Assembly: GCF_900106835.1 (NCBI RefSeq)
Contig: NZ_FNNR01000008.1
Span: 124,001 to 188,000, forward strand
Reading direction: 5' to 3'
Length of the DNA stretch: 64,000 bases
From: Arthrobacter sp. cf158
GTDB taxonomy: Bacteria > Actinomycetota > Actinomycetes > Actinomycetales > Micrococcaceae
The position numbers were made by a program, and so were the translations under genes. Below are positions 52,705 to 61,106 of the stretch, piece by piece (positions within the stretch are counted from its first letter, which is position 1; each line of letters starts with the position of its first letter). Under the pieces are notes generated by a model. It was not told the DNA's origin. It saw only the letters and a list, made by a program, of their open reading frames with translations, and searched no databases.

Positions 52705-52847
52705 GTTTTCATGGTCCCACGCCCGGCTGACAATCTGCTCCTGGGAGCCCTTACGGCGGCAGGCGGCCAACGCTAGACTCCCTGATGTGGCGCGGGTGGG
52801 CCGCGCCACATCCCAGTAACATTTCCAGGAAGCAAGGAGCGCCAATC

Positions 52848-53240
52848 ATGGCCGCAATAGTGCATTTTGAGATTCCTACGGACAACAAAGAGCGGGCCAA
52901 CACTTTCTATGAGAGTGCTTTCGGCTGGAATCTGAGCCCCATGCAAGGGATGGACTACACCATCGCCATTACCGCCCCCTCCGACGAGCAAACAGGAACC
53001 CCCAAGGAGCCGGGTGCCATCAACGGGGCATTGTTCCCGCGGACGGAAACCCTCACGACGCCCATCATCACCATTGACGTGGACGACATCGATGCTGCCC
53101 TGGCACAGGTGGAATCCGCAGGGGGCAGTGTGGTCCAGGCCAAGGACGCAGTACCCACCATGGGCTGGTACGCCTACTTCAAGGACACCGAGGGCAACGT
53201 TTTGGGTGTGTGGCAGACCGACACCTCCGCCGGAACGTAG
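52848..53240 (+). CDS. VOC-superfamily (glyoxalase/bleomycin-resistance fold) protein
   Basis: 130 residues from an ATG preceded by AAGGAGC; longer frames are shadows. VHFEIPTDNKERANTFYESAFGWNL and the second half ITIDVDDIDAALAQVESAGGSVVQAKDAV / MGWYAYFKDTEGNVLGVWQT match two paired beta-alpha-beta-beta-beta units. The second Glu of the metal site is in DTEGNVLG. The substrate is unknown. It lies 91 bp upstream of the CBS gene in the same direction and may be separate from it. Confidence 0.88.
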   Translation: MAAIVHFEIPTDNKERANTFYESAFGWNLSPMQGMDYTIAITAPSDEQTGTPKEPGAINGALFPRTETLTTPIITIDVDDIDAALAQVESAGGSVVQAKDAVPTMGWYAYFKDTEGNVLGVWQTDTSAGT

Positions 53241-53331
53241 TCCGTGCCCTGCCCCTTGCCCGCCCGGGCCGTGGTTGCCGGGTACGGGGCCGAAGCAAGA
53301 CCCACTGCAGGCAGGCGGTAACTTTGTACCT

Positions 53332-54717
53332 ATGAAGTATGCCCAGTCCGTGTTGGACCTCATCGGCAATACGCCGCTCATCAAGCTCAACCACGTAACG
53401 GACGGGATCAAAGCCACCGTCCTCGTGAAGCTCGAATACGTCAATCCCGGCGGATCCATCAAGGACCGGATCGCCGTGAAGATGATCGAAGACGCGGAGA
53501 AGGACGGCCGCCTCAAGCCAGGTGGGACCATCGTTGAGCCGACGTCGGGGAACACGGGTGTGGGCTTGGCCCTCGTGGCGCAGCAAAAGGGCTACAAGTG
53601 CGTTTTTGTTGTGCCGGACAAAGTGGGCGAGGACAAGCGCGCCGTCCTGCAGGCCTACGGTGCCGAGGTTGTGGTGACGCCCACGGCCGTTGCCCCCGAC
53701 AGCCCCCACAGCTACTACGGCGTTTCCGACCGCCTGGTCCGCGAGATCCCGGGCGCTTTCAAACCGGACCAGTTCTCCAACCCTGCCGCTCCCGGAAGCC
53801 ATTTCGAATCCACCGGGCCGGAAATCTGGCAGGACACCGATGGCACGGTCACGCACGTGGTCATCGGCGCCGGAACGGGCGGCACCATCACCGGCACGGG
53901 CCGCTTCCTCAAGCAGGTCTCCGCTGACCGGGCAGAGTCCGACGGCGGCCGGGTCAAGGTCATCGGCGCGGACCCGGAAGGTTCGGTCTACTCAGGCGGC
54001 ACGGGCCGCCCGTACTTTGTTGAGGGCGTTGGGGAGGACATGTGGCCCGACAACTACGATCCCTCCGTGCCGGACGACGTCATAGCCGTTTCCGATGCCG
54101 ACTCCTTCTCCATGACCCGCCGCCTGGCCAGGGAAGAAGGCCTCCTGGTGGGTGGCTCCTCCGGCATGGCCGTGGTGGCCGCGCTGCAGGCAGCCAAGGA
54201 TCTGGACGAGTCCGCGGTGGTTGTGGTGATCCTCCCGGATTCCGGCCGCGGCTACCTTGCCAAGATCTTCAATGATCAATGGATGCGTTCCTACGGCTTC
54301 CTTTCCGGCGGTGAAGAAGCGTCCGTGGGCGAAGTCCTGAAATCCAAGACCGGTGAGATGCCGGACCTGGTGCACATCCATCCCAACGAGTCCGTCCGCG
54401 ATGTCATCAACATCATGAACGAGTTCGGTGTCTCCCACATCCCGGTCCTCTCACAGGAGCCGCCCGTGGTGATGGGCGAGGTCATGGGAGCCGTGGACGA
54501 GCGAAGCCTCACCAGCAAACTCTTCCGCGGCGAAGCCAAACTGACCGACAAGATCTCCGAACACATGGGTGACCGCCTGCCCGTGATTGGCTCACTGGAA
54601 ACCATTTCCGCCGCACGCGAGTTGCTGTCCGACGTCGACACCGTGATGGTGACCTTTGCGGGCGCCCCGGTGGGCATCCTGACCCGCCACGACCTTCTGG
54701 CGTACCTGAGCAATTAG
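53332..54717 (+). CDS. cbs: cystathionine beta-synthase
   Basis: 461 residues. The PLP lysine is in NPGGSIKDRIA (Lys44), followed by PTSGNTGVGLAL and the phosphate-binding loop GAGTGGTITGTG. The C-terminal 120 residues are a tandem CBS-domain pair (LVHIHPNESVRDVINIMNEFGVSHIPV; LPVIGSLETISAARELL), as in mammalian CBS and mycobacterial Rv1077, which may bind an S-adenosylmethionine-like effector. It condenses homocysteine and serine to cystathionine. metB follows at 46 bp, so the two form a transsulfuration unit. Confidence 0.95.
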   Translation: MKYAQSVLDLIGNTPLIKLNHVTDGIKATVLVKLEYVNPGGSIKDRIAVKMIEDAEKDGRLKPGGTIVEPTSGNTGVGLALVAQQKGYKCVFVVPDKVGEDKRAVLQAYGAEVVVTPTAVAPDSPHSYYGVSDRLVREIPGAFKPDQFSNPAAPGSHFESTGPEIWQDTDGTVTHVVIGAGTGGTITGTGRFLKQVSADRAESDGGRVKVIGADPEGSVYSGGTGRPYFVEGVGEDMWPDNYDPSVPDDVIAVSDADSFSMTRRLAREEGLLVGGSSGMAVVAALQAAKDLDESAVVVVILPDSGRGYLAKIFNDQWMRSYGFLSGGEEASVGEVLKSKTGEMPDLVHIHPNESVRDVINIMNEFGVSHIPVLSQEPPVVMGEVMGAVDERSLTSKLFRGEAKLTDKISEHMGDRLPVIGSLETISAARELLSDVDTVMVTFAGAPVGILTRHDLLAYLSN

Positions 54718-54763
54718 CGCTCCGCGCCCGATCCAATCGTCCAACGAACACAGAGGAGCTTCC

Positions 54764-55933
54764 ATGTCTGCCACCAACAACGCCGGGTTCAATACACGCG
54801 CCGTCCACGCCGGACAGGCCTTTGAACCGCGGACCGGTGCCGTGGTGCCGCCGCTGCATTTCAGCTCTACCTACGCCCAGGACGGCATCGGCAACCTGCG
54901 CTCCGGCTACGAATACGGCCGCGGCGGGAATCCAACGCGCGACGCTTTGCAGGAGCAGCTGGCCGCACTGGAAGGTGGAACAGCCGCGTTCTCCTTTGGC
55001 TCGGGCCTGGCTGCCGAAGACTCCCTGATCCGTGCAGTCGCCCGCCCGGGCGATCACATCGTCCTGGGTAACGACGCCTACGGTGGCACGTACCGTCTCA
55101 TCAATCGCGTCCTGGGTGACTGGGGCATCGGCAACACGCCCGTGGACATGTCAGACCTCAATGCCGTGGCTGCAGCAGTCACAGCGAACAAGACCCGCAT
55201 TGTATGGGTGGAGACGCCGTCCAACCCGATGATGAAAATCACCGACATCGAGGCACTCGCCGCCGTGGCGCACGACGCCGGTGCCCTCCTGGTGGTGGAC
55301 AACACCTTCGCCTCTCCCTACTTGCAGACGCCGCTGGCCCTGGGGGCCGACGTCGTGGTCCATTCCACTACCAAATACATCGGCGGCCACTCCGACGTTG
55401 TGGGCGGTGCCATCGTGGTCAAGGACGCTGGGCTTGCGGAGAAAATCGGGTTCATCCAGTTTGCCGTTGGTGCTGTTTCCGGCCCGATGGATGCTTTCCT
55501 GACCACCCGTGGCTTGAAGACCCTGGGCGTCCGCATGGACCGCCACAGCGAGAACGGCCAGGCGGTGGCTGAATGGCTCTTGCAGCGTCCCGAGGTGGAA
55601 GCTGTCCTGTACCCGGGCCTTCCTGACCACCCGGGCCACGAGCTTGCAGCCAAGCAGATGAAGAAGTTCGGCGGCATGGTGTCCGTTCAGTTCAAGGGTG
55701 GCGAGGCAGCAGCACGCACGGTTGCCGAATCCACGTCCGTCTTCACCCTCGCGGAGTCACTGGGCGGCATCGAATCCCTCATGAACTACCCCTCCGAGAT
55801 GACCCACGCCTCCGTCAAGGGCACCGAGCTGGCTGTTCCCGTCAACCTCCTGCGACTGTCCTGCGGCATCGAAGAAGCCGAGGACCTGATCGCGGACCTT
55901 GAGCAGGCGTTCACAAAGATCAGCAACGGCTAA
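54764..55933 (+). CDS. metB: cystathionine gamma-synthase/lyase
   Basis: 389 residues with AGAGGAG before the ATG. The PLP lysine is in HSTTKYIGGHSD (Lys204), and SGYEYGRGGNPTRDALQEQLAALEGG is the family N-terminal mark. The enzyme either makes cystathionine from O-succinyl- or O-acetylhomoserine and cysteine, or cleaves cystathionine to cysteine. Directly after cbs, the cleaving (reverse transsulfuration) role is plausible, but sequence alone does not decide. The stop is 3 bp before the next start, so the downstream GT87 gene is in the same operon. Confidence 0.92.
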   Translation: MSATNNAGFNTRAVHAGQAFEPRTGAVVPPLHFSSTYAQDGIGNLRSGYEYGRGGNPTRDALQEQLAALEGGTAAFSFGSGLAAEDSLIRAVARPGDHIVLGNDAYGGTYRLINRVLGDWGIGNTPVDMSDLNAVAAAVTANKTRIVWVETPSNPMMKITDIEALAAVAHDAGALLVVDNTFASPYLQTPLALGADVVVHSTTKYIGGHSDVVGGAIVVKDAGLAEKIGFIQFAVGAVSGPMDAFLTTRGLKTLGVRMDRHSENGQAVAEWLLQRPEVEAVLYPGLPDHPGHELAAKQMKKFGGMVSVQFKGGEAAARTVAESTSVFTLAESLGGIESLMNYPSEMTHASVKGTELAVPVNLLRLSCGIEEAEDLIADLEQAFTKISNG

Positions 55934-55936
55934 CAC

Positions 55937-57271
55937 GTGACTTCCCTTTCTCACCCGGTGGCTTCCACCGCCAGGCGTGGCTGGACCCTCACCGTGGCGG
56001 GGGCATTGACCCTCGCCGTTGCAGTGTGGTTCCTGTACACCGACTACCAGCCCGCCTTGAACGACTTTGAGGTGTACTTCTACGGTGGCGACAAGGTCCT
56101 GGAAGGCGGCGATCTCTACGCCGTCCGGGAAGGCCTGCCGTTCACGTACCCGCCCTTCGCGGCGTTGCTCTTCGCCGGACTGTCAGCCATGGGCTTTTTT
56201 GCCAGCAGCCTGGTGTTCATCGTGGTGGCCTTGGTGGGGGCCGCAGTGGTAGCCGCTTCCTTGGCCAAGCACTACTTTCGGGCGACCACCTGGCGGGAGG
56301 CCTTCGCCGATTACCGGTTCCGCACCACGGCTTTGGTGGGCACAGGGGCCATACTGCTCCTGGGACCATGGCGGGACACGTTCGTCTTCGGCCAGATCAA
56401 CATCATTCTGATGGGTGTGATTCTGCTTGACTTCCTGCTCTACGGAAAAGTGCGCGCAGGCGCCATCCGCTGGCCCGCCGGCCTCCTGATCGGCCTGGCC
56501 GCCGGGGTGAAGCTCACGCCGCTGGCATTCGGTCTGTACTTCCTGGTCCGCCGCGACTTCAAAGCACTTGGCTGGATGGCTGCGGGTTTCTTCGGCTCCA
56601 TCGCGGTGGCATGGGCTGCGTTGCCGCAAGCTTCACTTGCTTTCTGGACCACCATCCTGCCGGACACCGGCCGTATCGGTGGACCGGCGTATGTGGACAA
56701 TCTGTCCGTCAAGGGGCTGCTGCTGCACTTCGGCATGCCGGACTCCCCGCTCACCAGTTTGCTGTGGTTGGTCCTGTCCCTGGGGTTGGCGTTCATTGCT
56801 GCCCTGGTCATCAAGTGGGCTGTGGATGCTGACGAGAACTTCATTGCAGTCTCCGCCACGGCCATCCTGATGCTTCTGATCAGCCCCGTTTCGTGGTCGC
56901 ACCACTGGGTATGGGTTGCCGTTGCCCTGCCTAGCATGGCGTTCGCCATGCACCGGGTTCCCTCACATACCGGGAAGATGCGTACGGCCGGTTGGGTCAT
57001 TGTGGTTTGTTCCACCATTGCCTTCTACATGACCCCTAAGAATCTGGCAGTGTGGGCCGGTGCTGCCGAGTGGGGCAAGGACCCACAGACCCAGTGGCAG
57101 CTCATGGTCTCCAGCCTCGGTGTGGTGTGCGGGATCGCCATGCTGGTCTACTGGGTTTTGGCCTACCGGCCCTCCCGGGCACGGTCCGTCGAATCCGGCC
57201 CCCGTTCGTTGTCCTCTCCGGTGTACGGCGCGAACAACGAACAAGGACCGGATTCTCCACACCGGACCTAG
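55937..57271 (+). CDS. GT87-family polyprenol-sugar-dependent mannosyltransferase-like membrane protein (DUF2029)
   Basis: 444 residues, about ten membrane segments. The first extracytoplasmic loop has NDFEVYFYGGDKVLEGGDLYAVREGLPFTYPPFAALLF, holding the Asp of the GT-C fold and the conserved YPPF. RIGGPAYVDNLSVKGLL and SWSHHWVWVAVALPSMA are further family marks. Relatives such as PimE transfer mannose from polyprenyl-phosphate-mannose to wall glycolipids. GTG start 3 bp after metB. The last four bases overlap the stop of the convergent phospholipase gene. Confidence 0.88.
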   Translation: MTSLSHPVASTARRGWTLTVAGALTLAVAVWFLYTDYQPALNDFEVYFYGGDKVLEGGDLYAVREGLPFTYPPFAALLFAGLSAMGFFASSLVFIVVALVGAAVVAASLAKHYFRATTWREAFADYRFRTTALVGTGAILLLGPWRDTFVFGQINIILMGVILLDFLLYGKVRAGAIRWPAGLLIGLAAGVKLTPLAFGLYFLVRRDFKALGWMAAGFFGSIAVAWAALPQASLAFWTTILPDTGRIGGPAYVDNLSVKGLLLHFGMPDSPLTSLLWLVLSLGLAFIAALVIKWAVDADENFIAVSATAILMLLISPVSWSHHWVWVAVALPSMAFAMHRVPSHTGKMRTAGWVIVVCSTIAFYMTPKNLAVWAGAAEWGKDPQTQWQLMVSSLGVVCGIAMLVYWVLAYRPSRARSVESGPRSLSSPVYGANNEQGPDSPHRT

Positions 57272-59406
57272 CCGGAGATGCCCTCGTTGCCGTCTTCTTC
57301 ACGGCCGGTCAGGCGACGCCTGAAAGAGCTGTCCTCTGCCGACGTCACCTGAACGTCGTACCAACCAGCAAGGGTGTCCCAACCGACCTTCTTCGTATGC
57401 CCGGCCTTGAGTTTCACGGTGTGGTTGTTCGGCGCATACTGCAGCGACTCCAGCTGCAGTGTTAACGTTTCGGTGCCGTCATTGCGCAACTCCAGCTCCA
57501 CGGCTTTCTTACCGCGGCGACCTTTAACGGTGACGTCGACGCCGGACGCGGCGCCCGTCGTCGTACCTGTCAGTTCGTACTGAAACCGGTTGGGACCGGT
57601 GACGACGACGTCGAAAGTGCCGGAGGCGAGGGGGAGTTCCACCTTCTGGCTACCCAAGACGTCCACGTGCCGGGGTTCGGAGACTTCGCCCGCATAGCCA
57701 TACACGGTGAAGTGAGCGGACCGTGTGCCGCTGTTGCCCAGAGCCAGGGCGAGCTTGCCAGGCCGGACCGTTGCTGAGACCTGTGGCCGGTAGGGGAGTG
57801 GCCTGGCTGGGCGGGGGCCGGGCTCCTGAAGCGGGGCCACCTGGATTTCCGGGGGATTTGGGCGCCAACGGCTGATCTTGGCGGGCACGGCGCCTGGGTG
57901 GTCCAGAACCGGGGGCGTGCCGGGCGTTTGGAAGTTGAAAACGCCGGTCAGGTCGCCGCAGACTTCCCTGCGCCACGGCGAGATGTTGGGTTCCTGCACA
58001 CCGGTCCAGCGTTCCAGGAAACGGATGACGGAGGTGTGGTCGAAGACCTCGGAGCTGACGTAGCCTCCCACCGTCCATGGTGAGACGACCGTCATGGGAA
58101 CACGGGGGCCGAGTCCGATGGGCTGGGCGGTGGTCCAATCGGTGGACTCGCCGGACGCAGGGCGCGGCTGGACGGGCGGAGGGACGTGGTCAAAGTAGCC
58201 GTCATTCTCGTCGAAGTTCAGGAAGATCGCCGTGCTGTTCCATGTGTCCGGGTGGCTGGCGACGGTGTCCAGCAAGCGGTAGACAAAGTTTGCACTGCCC
58301 ACGGGAGTGGATGCTCCCGGGTGTTCGGAATCCGCTGCAGACGGCACCAGCCAACTGACCCTCGGCAGGGTTCCATCGGCTATGTCAGCGCTGAGTCGCT
58401 CCAGGAGAGTGTTGGGCCGGCCGCGCCACATGGCCTTGTCGAACAGGGATTTCTCGGAGTCCGTGAGAACGGCGCGGCCCTGCTCAAGTTGGGCCAGCAG
58501 GCGATCCTGCTCAGCGGGCGCCTTGCCCTTGATCGTGTCGTAGAACTCTTCGGTGGTCCGGAAGTTTCCTTCCACGGACGCCAGCATCTTGCGGCCTATC
58601 GCCTTGAAGTTTTGGAAGTACTCCACGGCGTTGTCCGTGAAGTTGTCCCAGTCCTGGTAGATCTTCCAGGAGATACCGGACTCTTCCAGGCGCTCGGGGT
58701 AGGTGGTCCAGCTGTAGCCACCGTGCGTGTAACTGTAGGCGGCGTTGGTCACGGCACGTTTGGTGCTGGCCGGCTCGTTGCCGGTGGTGCCGCTCCACAG
58801 ATAATTGCGGTTGGGGTTGGTGGAGCCATTGACAGAGCAGTGGTAGGCGTCGCAGATGGTGAAAGTGTCAGCGAGCTCGTACTGCAGCGGGATGTCCTGG
58901 CGCTGGTAGAACGTCATGGTGGACGCGCTTTTTGCCGGAATCCACTTGTCGCACCAGCCGTTGTTCCACGCGGTGGTGGTGCCCGCAAAGGAGTGGTCCA
59001 GGTCGCCCAGGTACTGGATATCGGAACCCGGCCTGCCAGCCAGTTCCGCCGCCTTGCGGAGGGAGAACGGCAGCACGCTCCCGCCCGTGGCCCGGGGTTG
59101 CTCGAACATCGACGTGCCGTTGGGAAGACGCGTGATCGCCTTGTCGCCGTAGCCGCGGACGCCACGCAGGGAGCCGAAGTAATGATCAAACGAGCGGTTT
59201 TCCTGCATGAGAACTATCACGTGCTTGATGGACTGCAGGCTTCCCGGCGGCACGGGCTTTGCCATCGCAGCCTGTACTGAGGGAGGCAAGAGGGACCCGG
59301 TAGCTGCGAGTGCCGTTGCGGCAGCGGCGGTACCGAGGAATCCGCGACGGGACAGTCCCTTCGTATTGGTTGAACGATTAACCGAATCGGGGATATTCGA
59401 GGACAT
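57268..59406 (-). CDS. Tat-exported phosphocholine-preferring phospholipase C
   Basis: 712 residues. The twin-arginine signal is LSRRGFLGTAAAATALAATG. The catalytic acid-phosphatase-like domain begins SIKHVIVLMQENRSFDHYFGSLRGVRGY and contains YHCSVNGSTNPNR and FDENDGYFDHVPPP (metal or nucleophile residues). Two C-terminal beta domains (DUF756) follow from residue about 530. It hydrolyses phosphatidylcholine or sphingomyelin outside the cell for phosphate or carbon. No accessory plcR gene is nearby. Confidence 0.94.
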   Translation of the reverse strand: MSSNIPDSVNRSTNTKGLSRRGFLGTAAAATALAATGSLLPPSVQAAMAKPVPPGSLQSIKHVIVLMQENRSFDHYFGSLRGVRGYGDKAITRLPNGTSMFEQPRATGGSVLPFSLRKAAELAGRPGSDIQYLGDLDHSFAGTTTAWNNGWCDKWIPAKSASTMTFYQRQDIPLQYELADTFTICDAYHCSVNGSTNPNRNYLWSGTTGNEPASTKRAVTNAAYSYTHGGYSWTTYPERLEESGISWKIYQDWDNFTDNAVEYFQNFKAIGRKMLASVEGNFRTTEEFYDTIKGKAPAEQDRLLAQLEQGRAVLTDSEKSLFDKAMWRGRPNTLLERLSADIADGTLPRVSWLVPSAADSEHPGASTPVGSANFVYRLLDTVASHPDTWNSTAIFLNFDENDGYFDHVPPPVQPRPASGESTDWTTAQPIGLGPRVPMTVVSPWTVGGYVSSEVFDHTSVIRFLERWTGVQEPNISPWRREVCGDLTGVFNFQTPGTPPVLDHPGAVPAKISRWRPNPPEIQVAPLQEPGPRPARPLPYRPQVSATVRPGKLALALGNSGTRSAHFTVYGYAGEVSEPRHVDVLGSQKVELPLASGTFDVVVTGPNRFQYELTGTTTGAASGVDVTVKGRRGKKAVELELRNDGTETLTLQLESLQYAPNNHTVKLKAGHTKKVGWDTLAGWYDVQVTSAEDSSFRRRLTGREEDGNEGISG

Positions 59407-59522
59407 TCAGGAGTGCCTTTCGTGGTCAGAGTTGACCGGGCAAGCGTAGGCACGTCGAGTGAACCGCCGATGAAACCAAGGCAAACCAGCGGGGTGTGTC
59501 GCGCAGATCACGCTGGGTTTCT

Positions 59523-60320
59523 TTAATTGAGCGCTATCACCAGCATCTGGCTGGTTCCAGGGATGCACGTTTGCAGTACGGCCCTGGGAAAGCCGCCGAA
59601 GACGGCCAGGACATCGCTGGTGGTGCCGCCCAACGGTACCTGTCCACGCGCTGTCACTATGTAGCTTCCATAGCCGGCAAGGGTGACGGGCTGGCCCACT
59701 CCGATGCCGGAGAACCGTGCCCAACCGCCGCAGAAATCGTGTTCGGTAATGAACAGGGAGTAGCTGTCGGTCGGCGTGAAGTGGATCGGCCCGATGCATG
59801 CGTCAACCAGATCCTGACCTCCGGATCCGGCCACGTAGATGGTCCAGCCGGGCTGTGCCGGCTGGGGCTCCGTGGCCGGGGGCTGTGGGGCGGCCTCGGT
59901 TGGCGGAATCACGACGGCGGACGGCGTCCCGGGAGCTTCGGCTGGAGGCTCGGCTGGAGCTGGTGCGGCGGCTTCCTCCGGGGCTTCCTCCGGGGCTGCG
60001 ACCGGTGGCTCGGCTGGAGGTTCGGCTGGTGCTGGTTCGGCTGGAGGTTCGGCTGGCGCTGGTGCAGCCGGATCATGTGGAGGACCCGCGATGGCGGGAG
60101 TCGCCAGGCGCTGGAATGACACCGAGTCCAGGGCGATGGATGAGCCGGCAGGCTGGGGCGGGCCGAAGTCCGGAAGCGGCGGCGTCATGGCAATGGCCAC
60201 AAGCATGGTTCCAGCCGCCACAAGGGACTTGAGGGTTGCGCCAGGCGCTCCGCGCCGGAATCGGAAGGGTGCTTCGGTTGCCGGAGGGAGGGGCAGTTGT
60301 GGGTCGCCGTGCAGAGTCAT
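59523..60320 (-). CDS. membrane-anchored protein with Pro/Ala/Glu-rich stalk and a sortase-like C-terminal domain
   Basis: 265 residues with GGAG before the ATG. One membrane segment at about residues 30-47, then a stalk of repeated PAEPPAEP and EEAPEEA units (about 84-155). A compact domain follows (158-265): LFITEHDFCGGWARFSGI (His194, Cys197), GQPVTLAGYGSYIVTARG, and VLQTCIPG (Cys252). The order His, F..L.. G..V, and L-x-TC resembles sortases, whose active site is His, Cys (TLxTC) and a later Arg. No Arg follows Cys252, so activity is doubtful. Cys175 and Cys197 could form a disulfide. It is monocistronic; no LPXTG substrate gene is adjacent. Confidence 0.6.
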   Translation of the reverse strand: MTLHGDPQLPLPPATEAPFRFRRGAPGATLKSLVAAGTMLVAIAMTPPLPDFGPPQPAGSSIALDSVSFQRLATPAIAGPPHDPAAPAPAEPPAEPAPAEPPAEPPVAAPEEAPEEAAAPAPAEPPAEAPGTPSAVVIPPTEAAPQPPATEPQPAQPGWTIYVAGSGGQDLVDACIGPIHFTPTDSYSLFITEHDFCGGWARFSGIGVGQPVTLAGYGSYIVTARGQVPLGGTTSDVLAVFGGFPRAVLQTCIPGTSQMLVIALN

Positions 60321-60504
60321 GGGAACTCCAAGCGGGAGTGGATCCGCTAAGGAAGCCGGAATGGATATTCAGAATCCCCAGACACTTTTGATTGTAGGAA
60401 CTCCCTGGCGGTTGGGAACCCGATGGGGATACTCGTCTTTTATGGGGCGCTACTTGGTTTCGGGGGTGCTGGCGGCAGGAGGGGCAGCTGATGGCCATGG
60501 TTGA

Positions 60505-60566
60505 CGTGAACTTTCACGAAGCGTCTCGACCTAGCTTTCTTTAGAAAAGTCAGATACTTTGTGCTC
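60505..60566 (+). promoter_or_regulatory. possible leaderless promoter and operators of the HxlR gene
   Basis: CGTGAACTTTCACG (60505-60518) is a palindrome with 6-bp arms. AAAGT-N5-ACTTT (60546-60560) is another. GATACT at 60553-60558 would place transcription start at or next to the ATG at 60567, which has no Shine-Dalgarno sequence, consistent with a leaderless mRNA. Confidence 0.45.
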
Positions 60567-61106
60567 ATGCCTCTTCGTTCTGACTGGTCTGCCCGCACGT
60601 GTAGCCTCGCCCGGGGCCTCGACGTCCTTGGGGATCCCTGGGGCAGCCTGGTCCTCCGGGAGATCTTCTTCGGCAATGGCCGCTTCGATGCCATCAAACA
60701 ACGCCTTGAGGTAGCGGACAACGTCCTCAGCAAGCGGCTCGGCTGGTTGGTGGAATCAGGTCTGCTGGCCCAGCGCCCGTACCTGGACGGAACCCGGACC
60801 CGGCAGGAGTACGTCCTCACTCCCAAGGGCGAGGACGCGTTGCCAGTCCTCAACGCCATCATTATCTGGGCCGAAAAACACCTTGACGCCCCCAACGAGG
60901 TGTCTCACATGAAGGTCATCCACACGGAGTGCGGACAGTCCACCATGTCAGCGGACACCTGCACACACTGCGGCATAGCCCTCACGGCCGCCAATACCAG
61001 TTGGCACAGCTTCAAACGCAGCGCCCATGCCTTGCCACTCGCCGTCGCACCCACCCAAACCCAAACTCCCGTAACCCTCACCCCCGAAACGGAGATCTCC
61101 GCATGA
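60567..61106 (+). CDS. HxlR-family transcriptional regulator
   Basis: 179 residues from ATG (an in-frame GTG lies 6 bp upstream). The winged helix is in SLARGLDVLGDPWGSLVLREIFFGNGRFDAIKQRLEVADNVLSKRLGWLVESGLLAQRPY, a standard HxlR (MarR-like) core. The C-terminal 60 residues add ECG...TCTHCG, a two-CxxC-like pair that may bind zinc or sense oxidation; it is not part of the minimal family. It overlaps the MFS gene (ATGA) and probably regulates the pair. Confidence 0.9.
   Translation: MPLRSDWSARTCSLARGLDVLGDPWGSLVLREIFFGNGRFDAIKQRLEVADNVLSKRLGWLVESGLLAQRPYLDGTRTRQEYVLTPKGEDALPVLNAIIIWAEKHLDAPNEVSHMKVIHTECGQSTMSADTCTHCGIALTAANTSWHSFKRSAHALPLAVAPTQTQTPVTLTPETEISA

Noticed and set aside
53241..53331. 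S-adenosylmethionine riboswitch before cbs
   Set aside because: The 91-bp leader shows no paired-element pattern or conserved core that I can recognise.
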